From NCBI RefSeq assembly GCF_026427355.1, contig NZ_CP102664.1:2108001-2172000 (forward strand): a stretch of 64,000 nucleotides of DNA, written 5' to 3'. The translations under genes and the position numbers were made by a program. This stretch comes from Sphingobium sp. JS3065 (GTDB taxonomy: Bacteria; Pseudomonadota; Alphaproteobacteria; Sphingomonadales; Sphingomonadaceae). The notes under the pieces are model-generated. The model searched no databases. It saw only the letters and a program-made list of their open reading frames with translations, and was not told the origin of the DNA. Shown here piece after piece: positions 49,882 through 60,061 of the stretch (positions are counted from its first letter, which is position 1; the number at the start of each line of letters is the position of its first letter).

Positions 49882-50526
49882 TCAATCCCGGCGCCGGAAT
49901 ATCAACGACAGATTGTTCGCGGGCATCTCGACCAGATGCTGAAACGCCAGCCCCTCGACCTCCGCGGCGGCGATCACATCCTCCACCTTGCGCAAACCCC
50001 ATCGCGGATCGCGCACCTTGAGCGATGCGTCGAAGGCGAGATTGCCGGACCCGGTTTTCACATCCTCACGGAGATAAGGACCATAGAGGTAAAGCAGGCC
50101 GCCCGGCGGCAACGCCGCCCTCGCCCCCTTCATCAACCCGCGCGTCGCTTCCCAGGGGCTGATGTGGACCATGTTGATGCAGAGGATCGCGTCCGCCCTT
50201 TCAACCGGCCATTTGGCACATGCATCGAGCCTGACCGGTGGACATATATTGGGAAGACCCGCCTCCGCCCTCCACGCCGTGATGGAAGCAAGCGCAGCCG
50301 GATCGGGATCGCTCGGTTGCCAGTCGAGCGCGGGCAATGCGGCCGCGAAATGGATCGCATGCTCGCCGCTGCCGCTCGCCACCTCCAGCACCAGGCCGGA
50401 AGATGGCAGTTCCTCGCGAAGGACCGCCAATATGGCCTCGCGGTTGCGTTCGGTCGCCGGAGCATGACGTTTGCCCGCCGCGACGGGGCCGGAACCGGGT
50501 TCCCACGGTTCCGGCCTGTCCGTCAT
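49882..50526 (-). CDS. DUF938 family SAM-dependent methyltransferase
   Basis: A 214-residue class I methyltransferase-fold protein. RHAPATERNREAILAVLREELP, the SAM-binding VLEVASGSGEHAIHFAAALP, the WQPSDPDPAALASI acidic strand and INMVHISPWEATRGLMKGA are family hallmarks. Substrate unknown; the family is widespread and small. It is the last gene of the glycine cleavage operon, overlapping gcvPB by ATGA, so it is probably under the same glycine riboswitch. SAM turnover and one-carbon supply would link it to the operon, but that is an inference. Confidence 0.9.
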   Translation of the reverse strand: MTDRPEPWEPGSGPVAAGKRHAPATERNREAILAVLREELPSSGLVLEVASGSGEHAIHFAAALPALDWQPSDPDPAALASITAWRAEAGLPNICPPVRLDACAKWPVERADAILCINMVHISPWEATRGLMKGARAALPPGGLLYLYGPYLREDVKTGSGNLAFDASLKVRDPRWGLRKVEDVIAAAEVEGLAFQHLVEMPANNLSLIFRRRD

Positions 50527-52094
50527 TCGGCGGCCTGCGCCAGCACCGGATCGGTCCAGGTCAAGACCGGCTTGCGCGCCGCCAGCGTCTCGTCGAGGCG
50601 ACGGCGCGGGGCGAAATAGGGGGCGCCCTTCAGCGCCTCGTCACCCGCCTTGGCCCGGTCGGCCAGGCTGCGCAGCGCCAGGATGAACTGATCGAGCGCC
50701 GCCTTGCTTTCCGTCTCGGTCGGTTCGACCAGCATCGCGCCATGGACGACCAGCGGAAAATACATGGTCATCGGGTGGAAGCCCTCGTCGATCAGCCCCT
50801 TGGCGATGTCCAGCGTGGTGAAGCCTTCAGCCAGCCCCTTGTCGCTGAACAACGCCTCATGCATGCAGGGGCCGCTGCCGCCGAATGGCGCGTCCAGCAC
50901 ATCGTCCAGGCTGCGCAGGATGTAATTGGCGTTCAGCACCGCATCGCTCGCCACCTGGCGCAGGCCGTCCGCGCCATGGCTGAGGATATAGGTCAGGGCG
51001 CGGGTGAACATGCCCATCTGGCCGTGAAAGGCGACCATGCGGCCAAAGGTTTGGCCGTGATGCTCTTCCGCCGTCTCTTCCTCGATCAGCACGAACTTGT
51101 CGCCCTGCTTCTCCACGAAGGGCAGGGGCGCGAAGGAGGAAAGCGCCTCCGACAGCACCACCGGGCCGGAGCCGGGACCGCCGCCGCCATGGGGCGTCGA
51201 GAAGGTCTTGTGCAGGTTGATGTGCATCGCGTCGACGCCCAGGTCGCCGGGGCGGACCCGCCCGACGATGGCGTTGAAGTTCGCACCGTCGCAATAGACG
51301 AAGGCCCCGGCGGCATGCACCGCGTCGGAGATCGTCTTCATGTCGCGCTCGAACAGGCCGCAGGTATTGGGGTTGGTGATCATCACCGCCGCGACGTCAG
51401 GGCCTAAACGGGCCTTGAGCGCCTCCAGGTCGACGCGGCCGTCCGGGGTCGCGGGAATGTCCTCGACCTTGTAGCCGCAGAAGGCGGCGGTGGCAGGATT
51501 GGTGCCATGGGCGCTTTCGGGCACCAGGATGACGCTGCGCGCATCGCCACGGGCTTCCAGAGCGGCGCGGATCGCCAGCAGGCCGCACAGCTCGCCATGC
51601 GCGCCCGCCTTGGGACTCATCGCGACCGAATGCATCCCGGTCAGCGTCACCAGCCAGGCGGCCAGTTCATGGATCACCGCCAGCGCGCCCTGCACCGTCG
51701 ATTGAGGCGCGAGCGGGTGGAGGTCGGCGAAACCGGGCATCCGCGCGACCTTTTCATTCAGGCGCGGATTATGCTTCATCGTGCAGGAGCCGAGCGGGAA
51801 CAGGCCCAGGTCGATGGCGTAGTTCTGACGGCTGAGGCGCGTATAATGGCGCACCGTCTCCTGCTCCGACAGGCCGGGCAGGCCGATGCCGTCAGTCCGG
51901 GCGAGCGTGCCGAGGCGGCTGGCGACCTTGGGCGCCTCCGCGAAATCGACGCCGGTCGTATCGGTCGATCCGATCTCGAAGATCAGCGCCTCTTCCAGCA
52001 TCAGCGCGCGATTGCCGGTGGCGGTCGCGGGCGCGCTGCCGGCTTCGCTCACGGCGACGGGGGCGCTGGGACGGCCTTCCTTCAACATGGTCAT
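50523..52094 (-). CDS. gcvPB: Glycine dehydrogenase (aminomethyl-transferring) subunit 2
   Basis: A 523-residue P-protein subunit bearing the PLP site. The [27 protein letters not shown] segment, [13 protein letters not shown] and the PLP Lys in [22 protein letters not shown] are characteristic. With GcvPA it decarboxylates glycine and passes the aminomethyl group to GcvH. In this genome the P-protein is split in two genes, as in many bacteria outside the enterics. Start overlaps the gcvPA stop by ATGA; stop overlaps the DUF938 start. Confidence 0.96.
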   Translation of the reverse strand: MTMLKEGRPSAPVAVSEAGSAPATATGNRALMLEEALIFEIGSTDTTGVDFAEAPKVASRLGTLARTDGIGLPGLSEQETVRHYTRLSRQNYAIDLGLFPLGSCTMKHNPRLNEKVARMPGFADLHPLAPQSTVQGALAVIHELAAWLVTLTGMHSVAMSPKAGAHGELCGLLAIRAALEARGDARSVILVPESAHGTNPATAAFCGYKVEDIPATPDGRVDLEALKARLGPDVAAVMITNPNTCGLFERDMKTISDAVHAAGAFVYCDGANFNAIVGRVRPGDLGVDAMHINLHKTFSTPHGGGGPGSGPVVLSEALSSFAPLPFVEKQGDKFVLIEEETAEEHHGQTFGRMVAFHGQMGMFTRALTYILSHGADGLRQVASDAVLNANYILRSLDDVLDAPFGGSGPCMHEALFSDKGLAEGFTTLDIAKGLIDEGFHPMTMYFPLVVHGAMLVEPTETESKAALDQFILALRSLADRAKAGDEALKGAPYFAPRRRLDETLAARKPVLTWTDPVLAQAAE

Positions 52095-53449
52095 GCCAGT
52101 TCCTCCTCAAGCGCCTTGGCAAGGGTTTCGATATCCTCCGGCGTCACGGTTTCGGTGACGGCGACGACCAGGCCATGGCCGATCTCCGGCGCGTCCGGGA
52201 ACAGGCGGCCGAGCGAGACGCCGCCCAACACGCCCTTGTCGGCAAGGTTGCGGACGACTTCGCGGGCGTCCTTCGACAGGACCAGCGTGAATTCGTTGAA
52301 GAAGCTGTCGTTCAGCAGCTTGACCCCCGGCACCCTCGCGAAACGGTCGGCGGCCTGACAGGCGAACGCATGATTGAGCGTGGCGAGTTCGCGCAGCCCC
52401 CTTTCACCCAGCAGGGTCATGTGGATGCTGAACGCCAGCGCGCAGAGGCCCGAATTGGTGCAGATGTTCGACGTCGCCTTTTCGCGGCGGATATGCTGTT
52501 CGCGGGTCGAGAGGGTCAGCACGAAGCCGCGTTTGCCCGCCGCGTCCACCGTCTCGCCGCAGAGGCGGCCCGGCATCTGGCGGACATATTTCTGCTTGCA
52601 GCCGAAAAGGCCGAGATAAGGCCCGCCGAACTGGAGGCCGACGCCGATGGACTGGCCTTCACCGACGACGATGTCCGCGCCCATATGGCCGGGCGCCCGA
52701 CAAGCGCCCAGCGCCACCGGCTCGGTGACGACCGCGACCAGCAGCGCGCCCGCGGCATGGGCGGCGTCGGCCAGCGGGGTCAGGTCCGCGATGCGGCCGA
52801 GAATGTCGGGATATTGGACGACGACGCAGCTCGTATCCTTGTCGATGCCTGCGATCAGCGCGTCGATGTCGGTCGCTGCGTCCAGCGTCGGCGCTTCATG
52901 CACCAGCGCGTCGCCGGTGAATTTCGCCATGGTGTTGGCGACCGAGACATAATGCGGGTGCAGGCCGGAGGACAGGATCGCCTTGCCGCGCTTGGTGATG
53001 CGGCGGGCCATGCCGATCGCCTCCCAGCAGGCGGTCGAGCCGTCATACATGGAGGCGTTGGCCACGTCGCAGCCGAGCAGGCGGGCGACCTGGGTCTGGA
53101 ATTCGAACAGCACCTGGAGCGTGCCCTGCGCGATTTCCGGCTGATAGGGCGTGTAGGCGGTCAGAAACTCGCCGCGCTGGATCAGATGATCGACGCTGGC
53201 GGGAACATGATGCTTGTAGGCGCCTGCGCCCAGGAAGAAGGGCGCTTCACCCGCCGATAGGTTCTTCCGCGCGAGATTGGCCATATGTCGCTCGACAGCC
53301 AGTTCGCTGGCATGGTCGGGCAGGCCGTCGATCTTGCCGGAAAGCCGCGCTTCGGCGGGAACGTCCACGAACAGGTCGTCGACCGACGATGCGCCGATGA
53401 CGGACAGCATGTCCTGGCGGTCGGTGTCGGTAAGGGGCAGGTAGCGCAT
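52091..53449 (-). CDS. gcvPA: Glycine dehydrogenase (aminomethyl-transferring) subunit 1
   Basis: A 452-residue N-terminal P-protein subunit: [82 protein letters not shown] and [21 protein letters not shown] match the family along its length. It forms a heterodimer with GcvPB. A hairpin (53463-53483) lies between gcvH and this gene and may adjust relative expression within the operon. Confidence 0.95.
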   Translation of the reverse strand: MRYLPLTDTDRQDMLSVIGASSVDDLFVDVPAEARLSGKIDGLPDHASELAVERHMANLARKNLSAGEAPFFLGAGAYKHHVPASVDHLIQRGEFLTAYTPYQPEIAQGTLQVLFEFQTQVARLLGCDVANASMYDGSTACWEAIGMARRITKRGKAILSSGLHPHYVSVANTMAKFTGDALVHEAPTLDAATDIDALIAGIDKDTSCVVVQYPDILGRIADLTPLADAAHAAGALLVAVVTEPVALGACRAPGHMGADIVVGEGQSIGVGLQFGGPYLGLFGCKQKYVRQMPGRLCGETVDAAGKRGFVLTLSTREQHIRREKATSNICTNSGLCALAFSIHMTLLGERGLRELATLNHAFACQAADRFARVPGVKLLNDSFFNEFTLVLSKDAREVVRNLADKGVLGGVSLGRLFPDAPEIGHGLVVAVTETVTPEDIETLAKALEEELA

Positions 53450-53462
53450 TTTCCAGAACTCC

Positions 53463-53483
53463 CCCCTCCCTGGAAGGGAGGGG
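53463..53483. repeat. Family A-type hairpin between gcvH and gcvPA
   Basis: The 9 bp stem CCCCTCCCT/AGGGAGGGG with loop GGA lacks the GGGGGTGGGT and GAGCG right half of full family A copies. It lies within the gcv operon between stop of gcvH and start of gcvPA. Confidence 0.8.
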
Positions 53484-53495
53484 CTTATTATTTGA

Positions 53496-53867
53496 TCAAA
53501 GCGAGGCCACGAACTTCTTGTAGGCGGCTTCGTTCATCAGGCCTTCCAGCTCGCTGGGGTCCGCGATGCGCAGCTTGAAGAACCAGCCGTCCTCCTCCGC
53601 ATCGCTGTTCACCAGCGCGGGTTCGTCCTCCAGCGCGCTGTTGCTTTCGACGACTTCGCCGGAGATCGGCGCATAGACGTCCGAAGCGGCCTTGACCGAC
53701 TCCACGACGGCGGCGTCGTCGCCCTTTTCGAAGCTGACGCCTTCGGCGGGCAGTTCGACGAACACGATGTCGCCCAACTGCTCCTGCGCATAGTCGGTGA
53801 TGCCGACGGTGGCGATTTCGCCCTCGACATCGATCCATTCATGTTCGTCGGTGAAATAACGGCTCAT
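53496..53867 (-). CDS. gcvH: Glycine cleavage system H protein
   Basis: A 123-residue lipoyl carrier. The lipoylated Lys is K59 in [16 protein letters not shown]; the N-terminal [36 protein letters not shown] is typical. It shuttles the aminomethyl group between P, T and L proteins. The ATG at 53867 has GGGGAG upstream. The gene lies between gcvT and gcvPA in the operon. Confidence 0.97.
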   Translation of the reverse strand: MSRYFTDEHEWIDVEGEIATVGITDYAQEQLGDIVFVELPAEGVSFEKGDDAAVVESVKAASDVYAPISGEVVESNSALEDEPALVNSDAEEDGWFFKLRIADPSELEGLMNEAAYKKFVASL

Positions 53868-53888
53868 GATGATACTCCCCTCGGAAAA

Positions 53889-55040
53889 TTACGCTTTACG
53901 GCGGTAACGGTGCTGCACGAACGGCATCGGCGCAATCGTGGCTGCGATGCGCTTGCCGCGCACCTCGATTTCGAGCGCTTCGCCCAGCGCGGCATGAGGC
54001 AGGCTGACCCAGCCCATGGCAATGGGTGCGCCCACGGTCGGCGCGAAACCGCCCGAAGTGACCTCCCCCACCAGCACGTCGCCCGCATAGATGGCCGCGC
54101 CTTCGCGGGCGGGCAAGCGCCCTTCGATCTTCAGGCCGACGCGCTTCGACCCTGGCCCGTCGGCCAGTTCCTTCATCACCCGCGCATGGCCGATGAAGCC
54201 GCCTTCCTCCCGGCGGCGCTTCTGGATGGCGAAGCCCAGGTCCGCGCCGATAGTGCTGACGGCGGGCGTCAGATCATGTCCATAGAGCGGCAGCCCCGCC
54301 TCCAGCCGCAGCGAATCGCGCGCGCCAAGGCCGATCGGCTTCACCTGCGGCAGGTCGCACAGCGCATCGGCCAGCAGCGTCGCATGATCGGCGGGAACGC
54401 TGATTTCAAAGCCATCCTCGCCGGTATAGCCCGAACGGCTGATCCACAACGCCGCGCCGCGCCAGGTGAAGAGACCCGATTGCATGAAGATCAGTTCGGC
54501 GGTTTGGGGGATGAGCGCCGCCAGCGCCTCGCCCGCTTCCGGACCTTGCAGGGCCAGCAGCGCCTGCTCATCCATGTGATTCATCACGACTTCATCGGGC
54601 AGATGCTCGATCATCCAGCCCATATCGTCATATTTGGTCGCGCCGTTGACCACCATGTAGATGTCCGCGCCGTCAAAGGCCCCATCGCCCAGGCGCGACA
54701 CCATCAGATCGTCCAATATGCCGCCCTCTTCGTCCAGCAGCATCGAATAGCGCTGGCGGAAGGGCTTCAGCCCCTTGATGTCGCTTGGCAGCAGATGTTC
54801 CAGCGCCTCGTCCACGCCCTCGCCGGAGAAGGCGAGCTGGCCCATATGGCTGACGTCGAACAGCCCGGCATGCTCGCGGGTCCAGCTATGTTCGGCCATG
54901 ATGCCTTCATATTGGATCGGCATGTGATAGCCCGCAAAGCCGACCATGCGCGCGCCCCTGACGCGATGCCAGGCGTCCAGCGGCAGCGCCAGCAACGGCA
55001 ATTCTTCTTCGATATGGGCGATGTCGTCAGTGCCGGACAT
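53889..55040 (-). CDS. gcvT: Glycine cleavage system T protein (aminomethyltransferase)
   Basis: A 383-residue tetrahydrofolate-dependent aminomethyltransferase. MVGFAGYHMPIQYEGIMAEHSWTREHAGLFDVSHMGQ with the catalytic Asp region, RQRYSMLLDEEGGILDDLMVSR, ISRSGYTGEDGFEISVP and the RDSLRLEAGLPLYGHDL folate site are conserved. First gene of the gcv operon. The ATG at 55040 was chosen because the longer open frame would translate part of the riboswitch expression platform. Confidence 0.96.
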   Translation of the reverse strand: MSGTDDIAHIEEELPLLALPLDAWHRVRGARMVGFAGYHMPIQYEGIMAEHSWTREHAGLFDVSHMGQLAFSGEGVDEALEHLLPSDIKGLKPFRQRYSMLLDEEGGILDDLMVSRLGDGAFDGADIYMVVNGATKYDDMGWMIEHLPDEVVMNHMDEQALLALQGPEAGEALAALIPQTAELIFMQSGLFTWRGAALWISRSGYTGEDGFEISVPADHATLLADALCDLPQVKPIGLGARDSLRLEAGLPLYGHDLTPAVSTIGADLGFAIQKRRREEGGFIGHARVMKELADGPGSKRVGLKIEGRLPAREGAAIYAGDVLVGEVTSGGFAPTVGAPIAMGWVSLPHAALGEALEIEVRGKRIAATIAPMPFVQHRYRRKA

Positions 55041-55113
55041 TGGGGCGGCCTTTCCGTGCGAGTGATAGGCGACACAGGCACACGCATCCGAAGCCGGACC
55101 CAGTGCATCTGCC

Positions 55114-55310
55114 ACCCCCTCTGTCACGGAACCTGAGAGCTTTGACCACCGGCCAGCGACCGGATGGCTTACCCCTTCGGTGGGACGGCGTCAGACCGTC
55201 CGCTTTCCAGAGTGCCTGCCCATGATGCGGTCCTTTGGCCTGAGAGATTCCGGGGCGGTTGCTCCTTCGGCGACGGGGCGGCCTGAAAGGCTTCCCATGC
55301 TCTCCCGCAT
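55114..55310 (-). promoter_or_regulatory. Tandem glycine riboswitch upstream of gcvT
   Basis: On the minus strand two glycine aptamers follow each other. Aptamer 1 (about 55310 to 55222) has GCGGGAGAG, then GCCGAAGGAGCAA and the ATCTCTCAGGC...GGACCGCATC closing side. Aptamer 2 (about 55221 to 55114) repeats the pattern with CACTCTGGAAAGCGG, ACCGAAGGGGTAAGC and AGCTCTCAGGTTCCGTGACAGAGG. The short linker is as in the classic Vibrio and Bacillus examples. The expression platform lies in 55041-55113. In other bacteria glycine binding turns the gcv operon on; the same is expected here. Confidence 0.93.
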
Positions 55311-55388
55311 CAAGTCCGGAGTCGAATCCTCGACGCCGGCGACCCTTTCGCATTGCGTCAAACGCACCCCGGCGTCAATCCGGCAATC

Positions 55389-56543
55389 TCAGGCAATTTC
55401 AAGACTGCCGAATATTTCGGCATGGCGCTTTTCCGCATAGCGGTCTGTCATGCCCGCGATGAAGTCCGCGATATGGCGGCTGCGCTGCGGTTCGGACGAC
55501 ACGCAATCATCGCGCCATTCGGCGGGCATCAGCTTCGGGTCGTCTTGATAGGCGCGGAACAGGTCGGTGACGATCACCCGCGCCCGGTCCGCCGCGGCGA
55601 GTTGCGAGGGATGATGATAGAGCGCCGCGTACATGAAGCGCTTCAATTCCCGTTCCTGCGCCGCCAGTTCGGGCGAGAAGGCGACCAGGGCGCGCCCGGC
55701 CCGGCGGACATCCTCCACCGTTTCGACGCCCGATGCCGCTATGTTGGCGCGGGTGGCGGCGATCAGGTCGTTCGCCATGACGCCGATCTGTTCCCGCACC
55801 AGTTCGCGCAGCAGCCGGTCTTCGGCTATGTCGGGATAGCGGGCGCGTACCCGGTCCCAGCAGCTCTTGACCAGCGGCACGGTCAACAATTGATCCAGGC
55901 TCAGCAATCCGGCGCGCAGACCGTCGTCAATGTCGTGATTGTCATAGGCGATATCGTCCGCGATCGCGGCCAGTTGCGCCTCCAGCGAGGCATGGCTCGG
56001 CAGGTCGAGCGGGAACTGCGCGTCCACCTCCCGCATCGCCCAGCCGGGATGCGAGATCGGGCCATTATGCTTGGCCAGCCCCTCCAGCATTTCCCAACTG
56101 AGGTTCAGCCCCCGGAATAGCGGATAGGGGCTTTCCAGCATCATCAGCGTGCGCAGCGTATGCGCATTGTGATCGAAGCCGCCATGGTCCTCCATCGCCG
56201 CCTCCAGCGCATCCTCACCCGCATGGCCGAAGGGGGGATGGCCGATATCATGGGCAAGGCAGAGCGCTTCGGTCAGATCTTCGTTCAGGCCGAGCGTCCG
56301 CGCCGTGGTGCGGCCGATCTGCGCCACCTCCAGACTGTGGGTCAGGCGGACGCGGAAATGATCGCCGTCGGGGGAGACGAACACCTGCGTCTTATGGCGC
56401 AGGCGTCGGAAAGCGATGCTGTGGATGATGCGATCCCGGTCGCGCTGGAACATGTCGCGGGGGCCGCGCACCTCGCCGCCCGGTTCGGCGTGAAGGCGGC
56501 CCCGGCTCTTGCCGGGGTGGGAAGCATAGGAAGCAAGCGTCAT
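55389..56543 (-). CDS. dgt: Deoxyguanosinetriphosphate triphosphohydrolase family protein
   Basis: A 384-residue HD-domain dNTPase that splits dNTPs into nucleoside and triphosphate. RDRDRIIHSIAFRRLRHKTQVF binds nucleotide; metal ligands lie in RLTHSLEV (His69) and LCLAHDIGHPPFGHAGE (His98, Asp99), with a later Asp in IADDIAYDNHDIDDGLR. Length and motifs fit the dgt-like subgroup without the E. coli Dgt insertions. It is transcribed in the same direction as, and lies just upstream of, the gcv riboswitch, whose promoter must sit in the 78-base gap. Confidence 0.92.
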   Translation of the reverse strand: MTLASYASHPGKSRGRLHAEPGGEVRGPRDMFQRDRDRIIHSIAFRRLRHKTQVFVSPDGDHFRVRLTHSLEVAQIGRTTARTLGLNEDLTEALCLAHDIGHPPFGHAGEDALEAAMEDHGGFDHNAHTLRTLMMLESPYPLFRGLNLSWEMLEGLAKHNGPISHPGWAMREVDAQFPLDLPSHASLEAQLAAIADDIAYDNHDIDDGLRAGLLSLDQLLTVPLVKSCWDRVRARYPDIAEDRLLRELVREQIGVMANDLIAATRANIAASGVETVEDVRRAGRALVAFSPELAAQERELKRFMYAALYHHPSQLAAADRARVIVTDLFRAYQDDPKLMPAEWRDDCVSSEPQRSRHIADFIAGMTDRYAEKRHAEIFGSLEIA

Positions 56544-56560
56544 GCCGCGCCCTTTAATAT

Positions 56561-56612
56561 CCTTTTCCGCCTTTTCCGAGTCGTCAGATGCGCCATCCGA
56601 CCGGAAATCGCC
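56561..56612. repeat. Degenerate copy of the right half of the 31962-32065 element
   Basis: The sequence runs parallel to 32010-32063: TTTTCCGC, then TTTTCCGAG, CGTCAGATG, GCCATCCGAC, GGAAATCGC in the same order and spacing as TTTACCGC, TTTCTTAAA, CGTCAGATG, GCCATCTGAC, GGGAATCGC. The left 18 bp palindrome is absent. It occupies the gap between dgt and the SPOR-domain gene. Matched by eye. Confidence 0.5.
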
Positions 56613-58388
56613 CTATTTGGCTGGCAGCCGTTCGACCACTTCCCCGGCATCGCTTTTCCAGGCGAACACGTCCGCGCCTGCCGATTTCAGCTTGTCCTCC
56701 AACGTCCTGGCGCGGGCGAAGCTGCTGAACGGCCCGACCAGCAGGCGATTGGTGCGGCCCCAGCCCGCGATCCAGGCATCCTGCGGTTCCAGTGAGTCAT
56801 ATTTCTTGCGCAGCCCCTTCATGGTGAAGGCCAGCGCGCCCTTGTTCGCGCCCGTACCCACCTGAAGCCAATTGCGCGAGGGATTGGCGGCAAGGCGCGC
56901 CTTTTCCTCGGCGGCCTTCTTCTTTTCCTCGGCCAGTTGCTTCGCCTTGGCGTCGGCTTCGGCCTTTGCCTTGGCGGCGGCGGCCTTTTTCGCCTTGTCC
57001 GCGGCGGCGGCTGCGGCGGCCTCCCGCTCGGCGCGGCGGGCGGCCTGCATCTGCGCGATTTCCGCCAGGTCCACGGCGGCAACGCTCGGCTGGCGTTCGG
57101 ATTCGGGCACGTCGATGGCGCGGATGATGTCGGCTAGCGACCGGGTCACAGCGGGGTCGATCTGGGGCCGGGGCGCGGCGGCGGGAGGCGCGGTTTCAGG
57201 CGCTGTGGCGGGCGTTGCGGCGGGCGGTGGGGCGGCGGGCGCGCTTTGCGGCGGCGGCGCGGACGCCTGCGCCAGCGTGATCGCGTTAAGCTGACTCGCG
57301 GGAGGGGTGGCGGGCGCGGGAGGCGGGTTCGGGACGGACTCGAAACCGGGCGCGGGAGGCCCCTGCACATTCGGAGCAAGCGCGGCTTGCGGCGCGGCTG
57401 CACGCGGTTGCGCCGGTTGAGCGGGCGCTTCACGGGCGGGCGCGGGAGCCGGCAGGGCGCGAGGCGGCGCTTCCGCCTGGGCCAGTGTGGCGCTACCCGT
57501 CCCGCCGCTGCGCGAACGGCGGTCCTGCCGCGCCGGCCTGGCAGGCTGAGGCGCCTCGGCAACCGGCTGCCTGACCACCGGCGCCGCCGACGCGAAGGCA
57601 GGCGGCGTCGGCGTGATGGCGGCGATGGTGGAGCCGACATTAGCCGGGAAATGCCCGAAATGCACCGCTGCCGCCTTCTGGGCGGCGGTCAGATAGGGCA
57701 TTTTCTGCATATAGGGCAGGATCGCCGTGGCGAGTTGCGACGGCATGGTCTGTTCCGCGATCTTCTTCGCGTCGGCCTGGCGGTTGTTCATCGCCAGGAT
57801 GAAGGCGCGGTAACGCCAGGCTGCCCGGTCGCTCTTGTAGAGCAACGGTTTCAGCACCCGTTCCGCCGCGTCCACCTGACCCGATATGCCCAGCGACGCC
57901 GCATAGCGATGCGTCAGTTCCACATCATCAGGCGTTCGCTGGAGCGCTGCCTGATAATCGCGCTGCGCCCCGGCCTGATCGCCGGTCATGTCCCTGGCAA
58001 GGCCACGGTCGGCCAGCAACGTCGCTTCGGGATAGCCCAGCCGCACCGCCTGATCGAACAGGCGCAGCGCTTCGGCCGGATTCTGGTTCTTCAGCATGAC
58101 CCGGCCAAGGCCTGCCTTCACCTTTCCATTATTGGGCTGAAGCGTGTCGGCACGGGCGAAGAAACCCGCCGCGGCGCGCGCATCGTCCATGTCGAGCGCC
58201 GCCTCGCCCGCCCCGATCAGCGCCGTCACGTCTCGCGGATTGGACGCCAGCCGGGCCAGATTATTGTTGAGATTTTCACCACTGGAGGGGCGGATCGCCT
58301 GCACCTGCGCGGGTTGCGCCAATATTGGTTGTACTGGCGCCGCGCCCGCCAGAAGCAGCCCGCCGAAAATCCATATATCGTAACGTCT
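56613..58388 (-). CDS. TPR and SPOR domain periplasmic protein
   Basis: A 591-residue exported protein. A signal peptide (MRRYDIWIFGGLLLAGAAPVQPILA) leads to tetratricopeptide-like helical repeats (about residues 40-240), then a long Ala/Pro/Gln-rich disordered linker, a Lys/Ala/Glu helical segment (KAKAEADAKAKQLAEEKKKAAEEKARL) and a C-terminal SPOR domain (NWLQVGTGANKGALAFTMKGLRKKYDSL...VGPFSSFARARTLEDKLKSAGADVFAWKS). SPOR domains bind denuded septal peptidoglycan, so with ftsZ as neighbour a division-site role is likely. The GTG at 58388 is chosen because it starts exactly at the signal peptide. Confidence 0.85.
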   Translation of the reverse strand, partial: RRYDIWIFGGLLLAGAAPVQPILAQPAQVQAIRPSSGENLNNNLARLASNPRDVTALIGAGEAALDMDDARAAAGFFARADTLQPNNGKVKAGLGRVMLKNQNPAEALRLFDQAVRLGYPEATLLADRGLARDMTGDQAGAQRDYQAALQRTPDDVELTHRYAASLGISGQVDAAERVLKPLLYKSDRAAWRYRAFILAMNNRQADAKKIAEQTMPSQLATAILPYMQKMPYLTAAQKAAAVHFGHFPANVGSTIAAITPTPPAFASAAPVVRQPVAEAPQPARPARQDRRSRSGGTGSATLAQAEAPPRALPAPAPAREAPAQPAQPRAAAPQAALAPNVQGPPAPGFESVPNPPPAPATPPASQLNAITLAQASAPPPQSAPAAPPPAATPATAPETAPPAAAPRPQIDPAVTRSLADIIRAIDVPESERQPSVAAVDLAEIAQMQAARRAEREAAAAAAADKAKKAAAAKAKAEADAKAKQLAEEKKKAAEEKARLAANPSRNWLQVGTGANKGALAFTMKGLRKKYDSLEPQDAWIAGWGRTNRLLVGPFSSFARARTLEDKLKSAGADVFAWKSDAGEVVERLPAK

Positions 58389-58435
58389 CACAAGGAGCCC
58401 TTTAGCGGAAGGAAGCGGGGCAAGGAATATGCCGA

Positions 58436-58478
58436 AAGAAAAAGCGCGCCCGGTTGCCCATGACAACCGATGGCGCGC
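58436..58478 (-). terminator. Rho-independent terminator after ftsZ
   Basis: On the minus strand the stem GCGCGCC plus CGGTTG (58444-58456) pairs with CAACCG plus GGCGCGC (58464-58469 and 58472-58478), with one AT bulge and a 7-base loop, and is followed by TTTTTCTTT. It lies 36 bases past the ftsZ stop and ends the division operon before the SPOR-domain gene. Confidence 0.85.
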
Positions 58479-58514
58479 CTGTCCTTGCCGGGGCGGGACC
58501 AGGCCCGCGTCCGA

Positions 58515-59951
58515 CTACTGGTTGCTCTGGCGGTTGAGGAAGCGCGGAATGTCCGGAGTCGGCGCGCCATCGTCGCTGGCGGCCGCCCCCTTTTCCCCAC
58601 CGCGGGTAAGGCCCGCCATACGCTCGAACAGCGTACCGCCGGTGGCGACGCGGGCGGCAGGCTGGGGCACGGGGGCCGGAGCAGGCTTGGCCTCGGCTTC
58701 CTCCGCACCCAGCAGCAGTTCGTCCTGCGACGGATCTTCATCCGAGAAGATGGCGGCGGGACGCGACGGTGCGAAGGGCGCGGGCTGTTCCGCGACCGGC
58801 GGAGTCAAGGGCGCGGGCGCGGGCGCGGCAGGCACGTCCAGTTCCAGCGTTTCGGGTTCCGGTTCCGGCGTGGTGACCGGAGCGGCGGCAGGCGCAGACT
58901 TGGGCGCGGCCGCCGTGGGCACGGCGACGGCCGGGCGGCTGGCGAAGCTGAACGGCTGGGTCAGCGGCGCGGCTGCGCTTGACGCATCGCTGTCGATGCC
59001 GGTGGCGACCACCGACACGCGGATCTTGCCGTTCAGATTGTCATTGAAGGCCGAACCCCAGATGATATTCGCGTCCGGATCGACCAGTTCGCGGATATGG
59101 TTGGCGGCCTCGTCCACTTCCATCAGGCGCATGTCTTCACCGCCGACGATGGAGACGATCACGCCCTTCGCGCCGCGCATCGACACGCCGTCGAGCAGCG
59201 GGTTGGCGATTGCCTTTTCGGCAGCCTGCAATGCGCGGCCGTCTCCCTCCGCTTCGCCGGTGCCCATCATGGCCTTGCCCATTTCGCCCATCACCGAACG
59301 GACGTCCGCGAAGTCGAGGTTGATGAGGCCCGGCATGACCATCAGGTCGGTGATGCCGCGGACGCCCTGCTGCAACACCTCGTCCGCCATCTGGAAGGCT
59401 TCCTTGAAGGTGGTGTTGGGATTGGCGATCAGGAACAGATTCTGGTTAGGAATGACGATGAGGGTATCGACATGCTTCTGCAGTTCCTCAATGCCCGCCT
59501 CCGCCGACTTCATGCGGCGATTGCCCTCGAAGGTGAAGGGCTTGGTCACGACACCGACGGTCAGGATGCCGCGATCGCGCGCCGCCTTGGCAATGACGGG
59601 AGCAGCGCCAGTGCCGGTGCCGCCGCCCATGCCTGCGGCAATGAAGCACATATGCGCGCCGTTGAGGGCATCTTCGACCGAAGTGATGGTTTCCTCAGCC
59701 GCCGCCTTGCCGATTTCGGGTCGCGAACCGGCGCCAAGCCCTTCCGTGATCTGGGGGCCAAGCTGGATGCGGCGCTCCGCCGGGGAAGCGTTCAGCGCCT
59801 GCGCGTCGGTGTTGGCGACGATGAAATCCACGCCCTCGACCGAGGCGGCGATCATGTTCGCGATGGCGTTGCCGCCCGCGCCGCCGACGCCGATCACCGC
59901 GATGCGTGGCTTCAACTCGTCCACATGCGGTGGGCTGATTTCAATGCTCAT
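58515..59951 (-). CDS. ftsZ: Cell division protein FtsZ
   Basis: A 478-residue tubulin-like GTPase that forms the division ring. [18 protein letters not shown], the G-box [31 protein letters not shown] and the T7-loop [11 protein letters not shown] are intact. The C-terminus has a long Pro/Ala-rich variable linker, as in other alphaproteobacteria, and the conserved terminal peptide [14 protein letters not shown] that binds FtsA and other partners. It is the last gene of the division run, separated from ftsA by 110 bases in which its own promoter may lie. Confidence 0.98.
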   Translation of the reverse strand: MSIEISPPHVDELKPRIAVIGVGGAGGNAIANMIAASVEGVDFIVANTDAQALNASPAERRIQLGPQITEGLGAGSRPEIGKAAAEETITSVEDALNGAHMCFIAAGMGGGTGTGAAPVIAKAARDRGILTVGVVTKPFTFEGNRRMKSAEAGIEELQKHVDTLIVIPNQNLFLIANPNTTFKEAFQMADEVLQQGVRGITDLMVMPGLINLDFADVRSVMGEMGKAMMGTGEAEGDGRALQAAEKAIANPLLDGVSMRGAKGVIVSIVGGEDMRLMEVDEAANHIRELVDPDANIIWGSAFNDNLNGKIRVSVVATGIDSDASSAAAPLTQPFSFASRPAVAVPTAAAPKSAPAAAPVTTPEPEPETLELDVPAAPAPAPLTPPVAEQPAPFAPSRPAAIFSDEDPSQDELLLGAEEAEAKPAPAPVPQPAARVATGGTLFERMAGLTRGGEKGAAASDDGAPTPDIPRFLNRQSNQ

Positions 59952-60061
59952 AAACTTTAGCTCCCTCCAGCTTCGATGTCGTGAGCGAAACTGTCATCGA
60001 AGGTTAATGCAACAGATAATGGCGTATTTCACCATGTAATTTCGTTCGACTTCACTTTATT

